Source of the DNA: Clusia tigrina | Taxonomy: Eukaryota > Arthropoda > Insecta > Diptera > Clusiidae | Length of the DNA: 64,000 bases | Direction: 5' to 3' | Assembly (NCBI GenBank): GCA_920105625.2 | Contig: OV050030.1 | Coordinates: forward strand, 249,829,889 to 249,893,888 | Shown here: in pieces, positions 13,331-28,370 of the stretch | Position numbering within the stretch: position 1 is the first letter of the stretch | Layout: each line of letters starts with the position of its first letter | Made by a program: the position numbers and the translations under genes | The notes under the pieces: model-generated | Told to the model about the DNA's origin: nothing | Seen by the model: only the letters and a program-made list of their open reading frames with translations | Database searches by the model: none

Positions 13331-16300
13331 AAATGCTTGTAACTTTTTACTGGAGCGTCATAAAACCTTGACAATTTGTAACAATAAAGTACTCGAGCCT
13401 CTTGTCAATTTAAGCTATCGCACAAAGCTATGCTATCCTTGAGTCCCAAATCAAACACTGATAAAACTTCAAATGGCCTTAACTTATATACGGTACGTCC
13501 TACACCTATCAAAGTTTGCAACATACAAATGCTTGTAACTTTTTACTGGAGCGTCATAAAACCTTGAAATTTTGTAACAAAGTACTCGAGCCTCTTGTCA
13601 ATTTAAGCTATCGCTAAAAGCTATGCTACCCTTGAGTCCCAAATCGAACACTGATAAAATTTCAAATGGCCGTAACTTTTATACGGTACGTCCTACACCT
13701 ATCAAAGTTTGCAACATACAAATGCTTGTAACTTTTTACTGGAGCGTCATAAAACCTTGAAATTTTGTAACAATAAGGCACTCGAGCTTCTGGTCAATTT
13801 AAACTATCGCTCAAAGCTATGCTACCCTTGAGTTTCAAATCAAACACCAATAAAACTTCAAATGGCCCTAACATCTATACGGTACTTCCTACACATATTA
13901 AAGTTTGCAACATACAAATGCTTGTGACTTTTTACTCGAGCGTCATAAAACCTTGAAATTTTGTAACAATAAGGCACTCGAGCTTCTTGTCAATTTAAGC
14001 TATCGCTCAAAGCTATGCTACCCTTGAGACCCAAATCAAACACTGATAAAACTTCAAATGGCCCTAACTTCTATACGGTACTTCCTACACCTATAAAAGT
14101 TTGCAACATACAAATGCTTGTGACTTTTTACTCGAGCATCATAAAACCTTGAAATTTTGTAACAATAAAGTACTAGAGCCTCTTGTCAATTTAAGCTGTC
14201 GCACAAAGCTATGCTACCCTTGAGTCCCAAATCAAACACTGATAAAACTTCAAATGGCCCTAACATCTGTACGGTACTTCCTACACATATCAAAGTTTGC
14301 AACATACAAATGCTTGTGACTTTTTACTGGAGCGTCATAAAACCTTGAAATTTTGTAACAATAAAGTACTCGAGCCTCTTGTCAATTAAAGCTATCGCTA
14401 AAAGCTATGCTACTCTTGAGTCCCAAATCAAACACTGATAAAACTTCAAATGGCCCTAACTTCTATACGGTACATCCCACATCGATCAAAGTTTGCAACA
14501 TACAAATGCTTGTAACTTTTTACTGGAGCGTCATAAAACCTTGAAATTTTGCAACAATAAAGTACTCGAGCCTCTTGTCAATTTAAGCTATCGCTCAAAG
14601 CTATGCTACCCTTGAGTCCCAAATAAAACACTGATAAAGCTTCAAATGGCCCTAACTTCTATACGGTACGTCCTACATCTATCAAATTTTGCAACATACA
14701 CATGCTTGTAACTCTTTACTGGAGCGTCATAAAACCTTCAAATTTTGTAACAATAAAGTACTCGAGCCTCTTGTCAATTTAAGCTTTCGCTCAAAGCTAT
14801 GCTACCCTTGAGTCCCAAATCAAACACTGATAAAATTTCAAATGGCCCTAACTTCTATACGGTACATTCTACCTATCAAAGTTTGCAACATACAAATACT
14901 TGTAACTTTTTACTGGAGCGTCATAAAACCCTGAAATTTTGTAACAATAAGGCACTCGAGCTTCTGGTCAATTTAAGCTATCGCTCAAAGCTATGCTACC
15001 CTTGAGTCCCAAATCAAACACTGATAAAACTTCAAATGGCCCTAACTTCTATACGGTACTTCCTACACATATCAAAGTTTGCAACATACAAATGCTTGTG
15101 ACTTTTTATTCGAGCGTCATAAAACCTTGAAATTTTGTAACAATAAGGCACTCGAGCTTCTTGTCAATTTAAGCTATCGCTCAAAGCTATGCTACCCTTG
15201 CGACCCAAATCAAACACTGATAAAACTTCAAATGGCCCTAACTTTTATACGGTACTTCCTACACCTATAAAAGCTTGCAACATACAAATGCTTGTGACTT
15301 TTTACTCGAGCGTCATAAAACCTTGAAATTTTGTAACAATAAAGTACTAGAGCCTCTTGTCAATTTAAGCTATCGCTCAAAGCTATGCTACCCTTGAGTT
15401 TCAAATCAACCATTGATAAAACTTCAAATGGCCCTAACTTCTATACGGTACGTCCCACATCTATCAAAGTTTGCAACATACAAATGCTTGTAACTTTTTA
15501 CTGGAGCGTCATAAAACCTTGAAATTTTGTAAAAATAAAGTACTCGAGCCTCTTGTCAATTTAAGCTATCACTCAAAGCTATGCTACCCTTGAGTCCCAA
15601 ATCAAACACTGGTAAAACTTCAAATAGCCCTAACTTCTATACGGTATGTCCTACAGCTATCAAAGTTTGCAACATAAAAATGCTTGTAACTTTTTACTGG
15701 AGCGTCATAAAACCTTGAAATTTTGTAACAAAGTACTCGAGCCTCTTGTCAATTTAAGCTATCGCTAAAAGCTATGCTACTCTTGAGTCCCAAATCAAAC
15801 ACTGATAAAATTTCAAATGGCCGTAACTTCTATACGGTACGTCCTACACCTATCAAAGTTTGCAACATGCAAATGCTTGTAACTTTTTACTGGAGCGTCA
15901 TAAAACCTTGAAATTTTGTAACAATAAGGCACTCGAGCTTCTGGTCAATTTAAGCTATCGCTCAAAGCTATGCTACCCTTGAGTCCCAAATCAAACACTA
16001 ATAAAACTTTAAATGGCCCTAACATCTGTACGGTACTTCCTACACATATCAAAGTTTGCAACATACAAATGCTTGTGACTTTTTACTGGAGCGTCATAAA
16101 ACCTTGAAATTTTGTAACAATAAAGTACTCGAGCCTCTTGTCAATTAAAGCTATCGCTAAAAGCTATGCTACTCTTGAGTCCCAAATCAGACACTGATAA
16201 AACTTCAAACGGCCCTAACTTCTATACGGTACATCCCACATCGATCAAAGTTTGCAACATACAAATGCTTGTAACTTTTTACTGGAGCGTCATAAAACCT

Positions 16301-19300
16301 TGAAATTTTGCAACAATAAAGTACTCGAGCCTCTTGTCAATTTAAGCTATCGCTCAAAGCTATGCTACCCTTGAGTCCCAAATAAAACACTGATAAAGCT
16401 TCAAATGGCCCTAACTTCTATACGGTACGTCCTACATCTATCAAATTTTGCAACATACACATGCTTGTAACTCTTTACTGGAGCGTCATAAAACCTTCAA
16501 ATTTTGTAACAATAAAGTACTCGAGCCTCTTGTCAATTTAAGCTTTCGCTCAAAGCTATGCTACCCTTGAGTCCCAAATCAAACACTGATAAAATTTCAA
16601 ATGGCCCTAACTTCTATACGGTACATTCTACCTATCAAAGTTTGCAACATACAAATACTTGTAACTTTTTACTGGAGCGTCATAAAACCCTGAAATTTTG
16701 TAACAATAAGGCACTCGAGCTTCTGGTCAATTTAAGCTATCGCTCAAAGCTATGCTACCCTTGAGTCCCAAATCAAACACTGATAAAACTTCAAATGGCC
16801 CTAACTTCTATACGGTACTTCCTACACATATCAAAGTTTGCAACATACAAATGCTTGTGACTTTTTACTCGAGCGTCATAAAACCTTGAAATTTTGTAAC
16901 AATAAGGCACTCGAGCTTCTTGTCAATTTAAGCTATCGCTCAAAGCTATGCTACCCTTGCGACCCAAATCAAACACTGATAAAACTTCAAATGGCCCTAA
17001 CTTTTATACGGTACTTCCTACACCTATAAAAGCTTGCAACATACAAATGCTTGTGACTTTTTACTCGAGCGTCATAAAACCTTGAAATTTTGTAACAATA
17101 AAGTACTAGAGCCTCTTGTCAATTTAAGCTATCGCTCAAAGCTATGCTACCCTTGAGTTTCAAATCAACCATTGATAAAACTTCAAATGGCCCTAACTTC
17201 TATACGGTACGTCCCACATCTATCAAAGTTTGCAACATACAAATGCTTGTAACTTTTTACTGGAGCGTCATAAAACCTTGAAATTTTGTAAAAATAAAGT
17301 ACTCGAGCCTCTTGTCAATTTAAGCTATCGCTCAAAGCTATGCTACCCTTGAGTCCCAAATCAAACACTGGTAAAACTTCAAATAGCCCTAACTTCTATA
17401 CGGTATGTCCTACAGCTATCAAAGTTTGCAACATAAAAATGCTTGTAACTTTTTACTGGAGCGTCATAAAACCTTGACAATTTGTAACAATAAAGTACTC
17501 GAGCCTCTTGTCAATTTAAGCTATCGCACAAAGCTATGCTATCCTTGAGTCCCAAATCAAACACTGATAAAACTTCAAATGGCCTTAACTTATATACGGT
17601 ACGTCCTACACCTATCAAAGTTTGCAACATACAAATGCTTGTAACTTTTTACTGGAGCGTCATAAAACCTTGAAATTTTGTAACAAAGTACTCGAGCCTC
17701 TTGTCAATTTAAGCTATCGCTAAAAGCTATGCTACCCTTGAGTCCCAAATCGAACACTGATAAAATTTCAAATGGCCGTAACTTTTATACGGTACGTCCT
17801 ACACCTATCAAAGTTTGCAACATACAAATGCTTGTAACTTTTTACTGGAGCGTCATAAAACCTTGAAATTTTGTAACAATAAGGCACTCGAGCTTCTGGT
17901 CAATTTAAACTATCGCTCAAAGCTATGCTACCCTTGAGTTTCAAATCAAACACCAATAAAACTTCAAATGGCCCTAACATCTATACGGTACTTCCTACAC
18001 ATATTAAAGTTTGCAACATACAAATGCTTGTGACTTTTTACTCGAGCGTCATAAAACCTTGAAATTTTGTAACAATAAGGCACTCGAGCTTCTTGTCAAT
18101 TTAAGCTATCGCTCAAAGCTATGCTACCCTTGAGACCCAAATCAAACACTGATAAAACTTCAAATGGCCCTAACTTCTATACGGTACTTCCTACACCTAT
18201 AAAAGTTTGCAACATACAAATGCTTGTGACTTTTTACTCGAGCATCATAAAACCTTGAAATTTTGTAACAATAAAGTACTAGAGCCTCTTGTCAATTTAA
18301 GCTGTCGCACAAAGCTATGCTACCCTTGAGTCCCAAATCAAACACTGATAAAACTTCAAATGGCCCTAACATCTGTACGGTACTTCCTACACATATCAAA
18401 GTTTGCAACATACAAATGCTTGTGACTTTTTACTGGAGCGTCATAAAACCTTGAAATTTTGTAACAATAAAGTACTCGAGCCTCTTGTCAATTAAAGCTA
18501 TCGCTAAAAGCTATGCTACTCTTGAGTCCCAAATCAAACACTGATAAAACTTCAAATGGCCCTAACTTCTATACGGTACATCCCACATCGATCAAAGTTT
18601 GCAACATACAAATGCTTGTAACTTTTTACTGGAGCGTCATAAAACCTTGAAATTTTGCAACAATAAAGTACTCGAGCCTCTTGTCAATTTAAGCTATCGC
18701 TCAAAGCTATGCTACCCTTGAGTCCCAAATAAAACACTGATAAAGCTTCAAATGGCCCTAACTTCTATACGGTACGTCCTACATCTATCAAATTTTGCAA
18801 CATACACATGCTTGTAACTCTTTACTGGAGCGTCATAAAACCTTCAAATTTTGTAACAATAAAGTACTCGAGCCTCTTGTCAATTTAAGCTATCGCTCAA
18901 AGCTATGCTACCCTTGAGTCCCAAATCAAACACTGATAAAATTTCAAATGGCCCTAACTTCTATACGGTACATTCTACCTATCAAAGTTTGCAACATACA
19001 AATACTTGTAACTTTTTACTGGAGCGTCATAAAACCCTGAAAGTTTGTAACAATAAGGCACTCGAGCTTCTGGTCAATTTAAGCTGTCGCTCAAAGCTAT
19101 GCTACCCTTGAGTCCCAAATCAAACACTGATAAAACTTCAAATGGCCCTAACTTCTATACGGTACTTCCTACACATATCAAAGTTTGCAACATACAAATG
19201 CTTGTGACTTTTTACTCGAGCGTCATAAAACCTTGAAATTTTGTAACAATAAGGCACTCGAGCTTCTTGTCAATTTAAGCTATCGCTCAAAGCTATGCTA

Positions 19301-19740
19301 CCCTTGCGACCCAAATCAAACACTGATAAAACTTCAAATGGCCCTAACTTCTATACGGTACTTCCTACACCTATAAAAGTTTGCAACATACAAATGCTTG
19401 TGACTTTTTACTCGAGCGTCATAAAACCTTGAAATTTTGTAACAATAAAGTACTAGAGCCTCTTGTCAATTTAAGCTATCGCTCAAAGCTATGCTACCCT
19501 TGAGTTTCAAATCAACCATTGATAAAACTTCAAATGGCCCTAACTTCTATACGGTACGTCCCACATCTATCAAAGTTTGCAACATACAAATGCTTGTAAC
19601 TTTTTACTGGAGCGTCATAAAACCTTGAAATTTTGTAAAAATAAAGTACTCGAGCCTCTTGTCAATTTAAGCTATCGCTCAAAGCTATGCTACCCTTGAG
19701 TCCCAAATCAAACACTGGTAAAACTTCAAATAGCCCTAAC
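10140..19740 (+). repeat. 21-mer HOR, period 4106 bp, about 2.3 copies
   Basis: Copies run about 10140-14240, 14240-18346 and 18346-19740. The offset of exactly 4106 bp holds at many anchors: 10693/14799/18905 (short-junction monomer), 11548/15654 (CAGCTATC), and 13891/17997 (ACACATATTAAAG). Inside each 21-mer the short-junction monomer occurs twice, 1759 and 2347 bp apart, so the unit is a 9-mer joined to a 12-mer. That makes it a nested HOR, built from the 9-mer repeat next to it. Confidence 0.87.
12719..13502 (+). repeat. Example of the conserved four-monomer cassette (classes c-d-b-e)
   Basis: Four consecutive 196-bp monomers with junctions CACATATC (12719), CACCTATAAAAG (12915), CATCTATC (13111) and CAGCTATC (13307). 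Class c and d carry CTTGTGAC and TTACTCGAGCG. Class d has CTAGAG in place of the usual CTCGAG, and GAGTTTCAAATC. Class e has CATAAAAATG (so box A is altered), GACAATTTG and CGCACAAAG. The same order, or a slightly shortened form, recurs throughout regions I, II and IV, for example near 2.5, 6.1, 15.1, 19.2, 23.1, 29.1, 49.0, 54.4 and 63.3 kb. Confidence 0.8.
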
Positions 19741-22700
19741 TTCTATATGGTATGTCCTACAGCTATCAAAGTTTGCAACATAAAAATGCTTGTAACTTTT
19801 TATTGGAGCGTCTTAAAACCTTGACAATTTGTAACAATAAAGTACTCGAGCCTCTTGTCAATTTAAGCTATCGCACAAAGCTATGCTACCCTTGAGTCCC
19901 AAATCAAACACTGATAAAACTTCAAATGGCCTTAACTTATATACGGTACGTCCTACACCTATCAAAGTTTGCAACATACAAATGCTTGTAACTTTTTACT
20001 GGAGCGTCATAAAACCTTGAAATTTTGTAACAAAGTACTCGAGCCTCTTGTCAATTTAAGCTATCGCTAAAAGCTATGCTACCCTTGAGTCCCAAATCGA
20101 ACACTGATAAAATTTCAAATGGCCGTAACTTCTATACGGTACGTCCTACACCTATCAAAGTTTGCAACATACAAATGCTTGTAACTTTTTACTGGAGCGT
20201 CATAAAACCTTGAAATTTTGTAACAATAAGGCACTCGAGCTTCTGGTCAATTTAAACTATCGCTCAAAGCTATGCTACCCTTGAGTTTCAAATCAAACAC
20301 CAATAAAACTTCAAATGGCCCTAACGTCTATACGGTACTTCCTACACATATCAAAGTTTGCAACATACAAATGCTTGTGACTTTTTACTCGAGCGTCATA
20401 AAACCTTGAAATTTTGTAACAATAAGGCACTCGAGCTTCTTGTCAATTTAAGCTATCGCTCAAAGCTATGCTACCCTTGAGACCCAAATCAAACACTGAT
20501 AAAACTTCAAATGGCCCTAACTTCTATACGGTACTTCCTACACCTATAAAAGTTTGCAACATACAAATGCTTGTGACTTTTTACTCGAACATCATAAAAC
20601 CTTGAAATTTTGTAACAATAAAGTACTAGAGCCTCTTGTCAATTTAAGCTATCGCACAAAGCTATGCTACCCTTGAGTCCCAAATCAAACACTGATAAAA
20701 CTTCAAATGGCCTTAACTTATATACGGTACGTCCTACACCTATCAAAGTTTGCAACATACAAATGCTTGTAACTTTTTACTGGAGCGTCATAAAACCTGG
20801 AAATTTTGTAACAATAAAGTACTCGAGCCTCTTGTCAATTTAAGCTATCGCTCAATGCTATGCTACCCTTGAGTCCCAAATCAAACACTGATAAAACTTC
20901 AAATAGCCCTAACTTCTATACGGTATGTCCTACACATATCAAAGTTTGCAACATACAAATGCTTGTGACTTTTTACTCGAGCGTCATAAAACCTTGACAA
21001 TTTGTAACAATAAAGTACTCGAGCCTCTTGTCAATTTAAGCTATCGCTCAAAGCTATGCTACCCTTGCGACCCAAATCAAACACTGATAAAACTTCAAAT
21101 GGCCCTAACTTTTATACGGTACTTCCTACACCTATAAAAGCTTGCAACATACAAATGCTTGTGACTTTTTACTCGAGCGTCATAAAACCTTGAAATTTTG
21201 TAACAATAAAGTACTAGAGCCTCTTGTCAATTTAAGCTATCGCTCAAAGCTATGCTACCCTTGAGTTTCAAATCAACCATTGATAAAACTTCAAATGGCC
21301 CTAACTTCTATACGGTACGTCCCACATCTATCAAAGTTTGCAACATACAAATGCTTGTAACTTTTTACTGGAGCGTCATAAAACCTTGAAATTTTGTAAA
21401 AATAAAGTACTCGAGCCTCTTGTCAATTTAAGCTATCGCTCAAAGCTATGCTACCCTTGAGTCCCAAATCAAACACTGGTAAAACTTCAAATAGCCCTAA
21501 CTTCTATACGGTATGTCCTACAGCTATTAAAGTTTGCAACATAAAAATGCTTGTAACTTTTTACTGGAGCGTCATAAAACCTTGACAATTTGTAACAATA
21601 AAGTACTCGAGCCTCTTGTCAATTTAAGCTATCGCACAAAGCTATGCTACCCTTGAGTCCCAAATCAAACACTGATAAAACTTCAAATGGCCTTAACTTA
21701 TATACGGTACGTCCTACACCTATCAAAGTTTGCAACATACAAATGCTTGTAACTTTTTACTGGAGCGTCATAAAACCTTGAAATTTTGTAACAATAAGGC
21801 ACTCGAGCTTCTGGTCAATTTAAACTATCGCTCAAAGCTATGCTACCCTTGAGTTTCAAATCAAACACCAATAAAACTTCAAATGGCCCTAACATCTATA
21901 CGGTACTTCCTACACATATCAAAGTTTGCAACATACAAATGCTTGTGACTTTTTACTCGAGCGTCATAAAACCTTGAAATTTTGTAACAATAAGGCACTC
22001 GAGCTTCTTGTCAATTTAAGCTATCGCTCAAAGCTATGCTACCCTTGAGACCCAAATCAAACACTGATAAAACTTCAAATGGCCCTAACTTCTATACGGT
22101 ACTTCCTACACCTATAAAAGTTTGCAACATACAAATGCTTGTGACTTTTTACTCGAGCATCATAAAACCTTGAAATTTTGTAACAATAAAGTACTAGAGC
22201 CTCTTGTCAATTTAAGCTGTCGCACAAAGCTATGCTACCCTTGAGTCCCAAATCAAACACTGATAAAACTTCAAATGGCCCTAACATCTGTACGGTACTT
22301 CCTACACATATCAAAGTTTGCAACATACAAATGCTTGTGACTTTTTACTGGAGCGTCATAAAACCTTGAAATTTTGTAACAATAAAGTACTCGAGCCTCT
22401 TGTCAATTAAAGCTATCGCTAAAAGCTATGCTACTCTTGAGTCCCAAATCAAACACTGATAAAACTTCAAATGGCCCTAACTTCTATACGGTACATCCCA
22501 CATCGATCAAAGTTTGCAACATACAAATGCTTGTAACTTTTTACTGGAGCGTCATAAAACCTTGAAATTTTGCAACAATAAAGTACTCGAGCCTCTTGTC
22601 AATTTAAGCTATCGCTCAAAGCTATGCTACCCTTGAGTCCCAAATAAAACACTGATAAAGCTTCAAATGGCCCTAACTTCTATACGGTACGTCCTACATC

Positions 22701-25700
22701 TATCAAATTTTGCAACATACACATGCTTGTAACTCTTTACTGGAGCGTCATAAAACCTTCAAATTTTGTAACAATAAAGTACTCGAGCCTCTTGTCAATT
22801 TAAGCTATCGCTCAAAGCTATGCTACCCTTGAGTCCCAAATCAAACACTGATAAAATTTCAAATGGCCCTAACTTCTATACGGTACATTCTACCTATCAA
22901 AGTTTGCAACATACAAATACTTGTAACTTTTTACTGGAGCGTCATAAAACCCTGAAAGTTTGTAACAATAAGGCACTCGAGCTTCTGGTCAATTTAAGCT
23001 GTCGCTCAAAGCTATGCTACCCTTGAGTCCCAAATCAAACACTGATAAAACTTCAAATGGCCCTAACTTCTATACGGTACTTCCTACACATATCAAAGTT
23101 TGCAACATACAAATGCTTGTGACTTTTTACTCGAGCGTCATAAAACCTTGAAATTTTGTAACAATAAGGCACTCGAGCTTCTTGTCAATTTAAGCTATCG
23201 CTCAAAGCTATGCTACCCTTGCGACCCAAATCAAACACTGATAAAACTTCAAATGGCCCTAACTTTTATACGGTACTTCCTACACCTATAAAAGTTTGCA
23301 ACATACAAATGCTTGTGACTTTTTACTCGAGCGTCATAAAACCTTGAAATTTTGTAACAATAAAGTACTAGAGCCTCTTGTCAATTTAAGCTATCGCTCA
23401 AAGCTATGCTACCCTTGAGTTTCAAATCAACCATTGATAAAACTTCAAATGGCCCTAACTTCTATACGGTACGTCCCACATCTATCAAAGTTTGCAACAT
23501 ACAAATGCTTGTAACTTTTTACTGGAGCGTCATAAAACCTTGAAATTTTGTAAAAATAAAGTACTCGAGCCTCTTGTCAATTTAAGCTATCGCTCAAAGC
23601 TATGCTACCCTTGAGTCCCAAATCAAACACTGGTAAAACTTCAAATAGCCCTAACTTCTATACGGTATGTCCTACAGCTATCAAAGTTTGCAACATAAAA
23701 ATGCTTGTAACTTTTTACTGGAGCGTCTTAAAACCTTGACAATTTGTAACAATAAAGTACTCGAGCCTCTTGTCAATTTAAGCTATCGCACAAAGCTATG
23801 CTACCCTTGAGTCCCAAATCAAACACTGATAAAACTTCAAATGGCCTTAACTTATATACGGTACGTCCTACACCTATCAAAGTTTGCAACATACAAATGC
23901 TTCTAACTTTTTACTGGAGCGTCATAAAACCTTGAAATTTTGTAACAATAAGGCACTCGAGCTTCTGGTCAATTTAAACTATCGCTCAAAGCTATGCTAC
24001 CCTTGAGTTTCAAATCAAACACCAATAAAACTTCAAATGGCCCTAACATCTATACGGTACTTCCTACACATATCAAAGTTTGCAACATACAAATGCTTGT
24101 GACTTTTTACTCGAGCGTCATAAAACCTTGAAATTTTGTAACAATAAGGCACTCGAGCTTCTTGTCCATTTAAGCTATCGCTCAAAGCTATGCTACCCTT
24201 GAGACCCAAATCAAACACTGATAAAACTTCAAATGGCCCTAACTTCTATACGGTACTTCCTACACCTATAAAAGTTTGCAACATACAAATGCTTGTGACT
24301 TTTTACTCGAACATCATAAAACCTTGAAATTTTGTAACAATAAAGTACTAGAGCCTCTTGTCAATTTAAGCTATCGCACAAAGCTATGCTACCCTTGAGT
24401 CCCAAATCAAACACTGATAAAACTTCAAATGGCCTTAACTTATATACGGTACGTCCTACACCTATCAAAGTTTGCAACATACAAATGCTTGTAACTTTTT
24501 ACTGGAGCGTCATAAAACCTGGAAATTTTGTAACAATAAAGTACTCGAGCCTCTTGTCAATTTAAGCTATCGCTCAATGCTATGCTACCCTTGAGTCCCA
24601 AATCAAACACTGATAAAACTTCAAATAGCCCTAACTTCTATACGGTATGTCCTACACATATCAAAGTTTGCAACATACAAATGCTTGTGACTTTTTACTC
24701 GAGCGTCATAAAACCTTGACAATTTGTAACAATAAAGTACTCGAGCCTCTTGTCAATTTAAGCTATCGCTCAAAGCAATGCTACCCTTGCGACCCAAATC
24801 AAACACTGATAAAACTTCAAATGGCCCTAACTTTTATACGGTACTTCCTACACCTATAAAAGCTTGCAACATACAAATGCTTGTGACTTTTTACTCGAGC
24901 GTCATAAAACCTTGAAATTTTGTAACAATAAAGTACTAGAGCCTCTTGTCAATTTAAGCTATCGCTCAAAGCTATGCTACCCTTGAGTTTCAAATCAACC
25001 ATTGATAAAACTTCAAATGGCCCTAACTTCTATACGGTACGTCCCACATCTATCAAAGTTTGCAACATACAAATGCTTGTAACTTTTTACTGGAGCGTCA
25101 TAAAACCTTGAAATTTTGTAAAAATAAAGTACTCGAGCCTCTTGTAAATTTAAGCTATCGCTCAAAGCTATGCTACCCTTGAGTCCCAAATCAAACACTG
25201 GTAAAACTTCAAATAGCCCTAACTTCTATACGGTATGTCCTACAGCTATTAAAGTTTGCAACATAAAAATGCTTGTAACTTTTTACTGGAGCGTCATAAA
25301 ACCTTGACAATTTGTAACAATAAAGTACTCGAGCCTCTTGTCAATTTAAGCTATCGCACAAAGCTATGCTACCCTTGAGTCCCAAATCAAACACTGATAA
25401 AACTTCAAATGGCCTTAACTTATATACGGTACGTCCTACACCTATCAAAGTTTGCAACATACAAATGCTTGTAACTTTTTACTGGAGCGTCATAAAACCT
25501 TGAAATTTTGTAACAATAAGGCACTCGAGCTTCTGGTCAATTTAAACTATCGCTCAAAGCTATGCTACCCTTGAGTTTCAAATCAAACACCAATAAAACT
25601 TCAAATGGCCCTAACATCTATACGGTACTTCCTACACATATCAAAGTTTGCAACATACAAATGCTTGTGACTTTTTACTCGAGCGTCATAAAACCTTGAA

Positions 25701-26820
25701 ATTTTGTAACAATAAGGCACTCGAGCTTCTTGTCAATTTAAGCTATCGCTCAAAGCTATGCTACCCTTGAGACCCAAATCAAACACTGATAAAACTTCAA
25801 ATGGCCCTAACTTCTATACGGTACTTCCTACACCTATAAAAGTTTGCAACATACAAATGCTTGTGACTTTTTACTCGAGCATCATAAAACCTTGAAATTT
25901 TGTAACAATAAAGTACTAGAGCCTCTTGTCAATTTAAGCTGTCGCACAAAGCTATGCTACCCTTGAGTCCCAAATCAAACACTGATAAAACTTCAAATGG
26001 CCCTAACATCTGTACGGTACTTCCTACACATATCAAAGTTTGCAACATACAAATGCTTGTGACTTTTTACTGGAGCGTCATAAAACCTTGAAATTTTGTA
26101 ACAATAAAGTACTCGAGCCTCTTGTCAATTAAAGCTATCGCTAAAAGCTATGCTACTCTTGAGTCCCAAATCAAACACTGATAAAACTTCAAATGGCCCT
26201 AACTTCTATACGGTACATCCCACATCGATCAAAGTTTGCAACATACAAATGCTTGTAACTTTTTACTGGAGCGTCATAAAACCTTGAAATTTTGCAACAA
26301 TAAAGTACTCGAGCCTCTTGTCAATTTAAGCTATTGCTCAAAGCTATGCTACCCTTGAGTCCCAAATAAAACACTGATAAAGCTTCAAATGGCCCTAACT
26401 TCTATACGGTACGTCCTACATCTATCAAATTTTGCAACATACACATGCTTGTAACTCTTTACTGGAGCGTCATAAAACCTTCAAATTTTGTAACAATAAA
26501 GTACTCGAGCCTCTTGTCAATTTAAGCTATCGCTCAAAGCTATGCTACCCTTGAGTCCCAAATCAAACACTGATAAAATTTCAAATGGCCCTAACTTCTA
26601 TACGGTACATTCTACCTATCAAAGTTTGCAACATACAAATACTTGTAACTTTTTACTGGAGCGTCATAAAACCCTGAAAGTTTGTAACAATAAGGCACTC
26701 GAGCTTCTGGTCAATTTAAGCTGTCGCTCAAAGCTATGCTACCCTTGAGTCCCAAATCAAACACTGATAAAACTTCAAATGGCCCTAACTTCTATACGGT
26801 ACTTCCTACACATATCAAAG
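18905..26820 (+). repeat. 20-mer step in HOR length (3915 bp) before the 19-mer
   Basis: The short-junction monomer with CCCTGAAAGTTTG at 18905 recurs at 22820, 3915 bp or 20 monomers later, and then at 26542, 3722 bp or 19 monomers later. The following TTGCGACCC monomer (19185, 23100, 26822) shows the same two spacings. The HOR therefore lost one monomer between successive copies, a typical product of unequal exchange. Confidence 0.82.
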
Positions 26821-28370
26821 TTTGCAACATACAAATGCTTGTGACTTTTTACTCGAGCGTCATAAAACCTTGAAATTTTGTAACAATAAGGCACTCGAGC
26901 TTCTTGTCAATTTAAGCTATCGCTCAAAGCTATGCTACCCTTGCGACCCAAATCAAACACTGATAAAACTTCAAATGGCCCTAACTTTTATACGGTACTT
27001 CCTACACCTATAAAAGTTTGCAACATACAAATGCTTGTGACTTTTTACTCGAGCGTCATAAAACCTTGAAATTTTGTAACAATAAAGTACTAGAGCCTCT
27101 TGTCAATTTAAGCTATCGCTCAAAGCTATGCTACCCTTGAGTTTCAAATCAACCATTGATAAAACTTCAAATGGCCCTAACTTCTATACGGTACGTCCCA
27201 CATCTATCAAAGTTTGCAACATACAAATGCTTGTAACTTTTTACTGGAGCGTCATAAAACCTTGAAATTTTGTAAAAATAAAGTACTCGAGCCTCTTGTC
27301 AATTTAAGCTATCGCTCAAAGCTATGCTACCCTTGAGTCCCAAATCAAACACTGGTAAAACTTCAAATAGCCCTAACTTCTATACGGTATGTCCTACAGC
27401 TATCAAAGTTTGCAACATAAAAATGCTTGTAACTTTTTACTGGAGCGTCTTAAAACCTTGACAATTTGTAACAATAAAGTACTCGAGCCTCTTGTCAATT
27501 TAAGCTATCGCACAAAGCTATGCTACCCTTGAGTCCCAAATCAAACACTGATAAAACTTCAAATGGCCTTAACTTATATACGGTACGTCCTACACCTATC
27601 AAAGTTTGCAACATACAAATGCTTCTAACTTTTTACTGGAGCGTCATAAAACCTTGAAATTTTGTAACAATAAGGCACTCGAGCTTCTGGTCAATTTAAA
27701 CTATCGCTCAAAGCTATGCTACCCTTGAGTTTCAAATCAAACACCAATAAAACTTCAAATGGCCCTAACATCTATACGGTACTTCCTACACATATCAAAG
27801 TTTGCAACATACAAATGCTTGTGACTTTTTACTCGAGCGTCATAAAACCTTGAAATTTTGTAACAATAAGGCACTCGAGCTTCTTGTCCATTTAAGCTAT
27901 CGCTCAAAGCTATGCTACCCTTGAGACCCAAATCAAACACTGATAAAACTTCAAATGGCCCTAACTTCTATACGGTACTTCCTACACCTATAAAAGTTTG
28001 CAACATACAAATGCTTGTGACTTTTTACTCGAACATCATAAAACCTTGAAATTTTGTAACAATAAAGTACTAGAGCCTCTTGTCAATTTAAGCTATCGCA
28101 CAAAGCTATGCTACCCTTGAGTCCCAAATCAAACACTGATAAAACTTCAAATGGCCTTAACTTATATACGGTACGTCCTACACCTATCAAAGTTTGCAAC
28201 ATACAAATGCTTGTAACTTTTTACTGGAGCGTCATAAAACCTGGAAATTTTGTAACAATAAAGTACTCGAGCCTCTTGTCAATTTAAGCTATCGCTCAAT
28301 GCTATGCTACCCTTGAGTCCCAAATCAAACACTGATAAAACTTCAAATAGCCCTAACTTCTATACGGTAT
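20140..28370 (+). repeat. 19-mer HOR, period 3722 bp, about 2.2 copies
   Basis: Copies run about 20140-23860, 23860-27580 and 27580-28370. The 3722-bp offset holds for CGAACATCAT (20586, 24308, 28030), CCTGGAAATTTTG (20797, 24519, 28241), CTCAATGC, and CAGCTATTAAAG (21521, 25243). TTGTCCATTT is shared by copies at 24164 and 27886. The match stops at about 28370, where the expected CACATATC junction is replaced by CAGCTATTAAAG. Confidence 0.85.
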
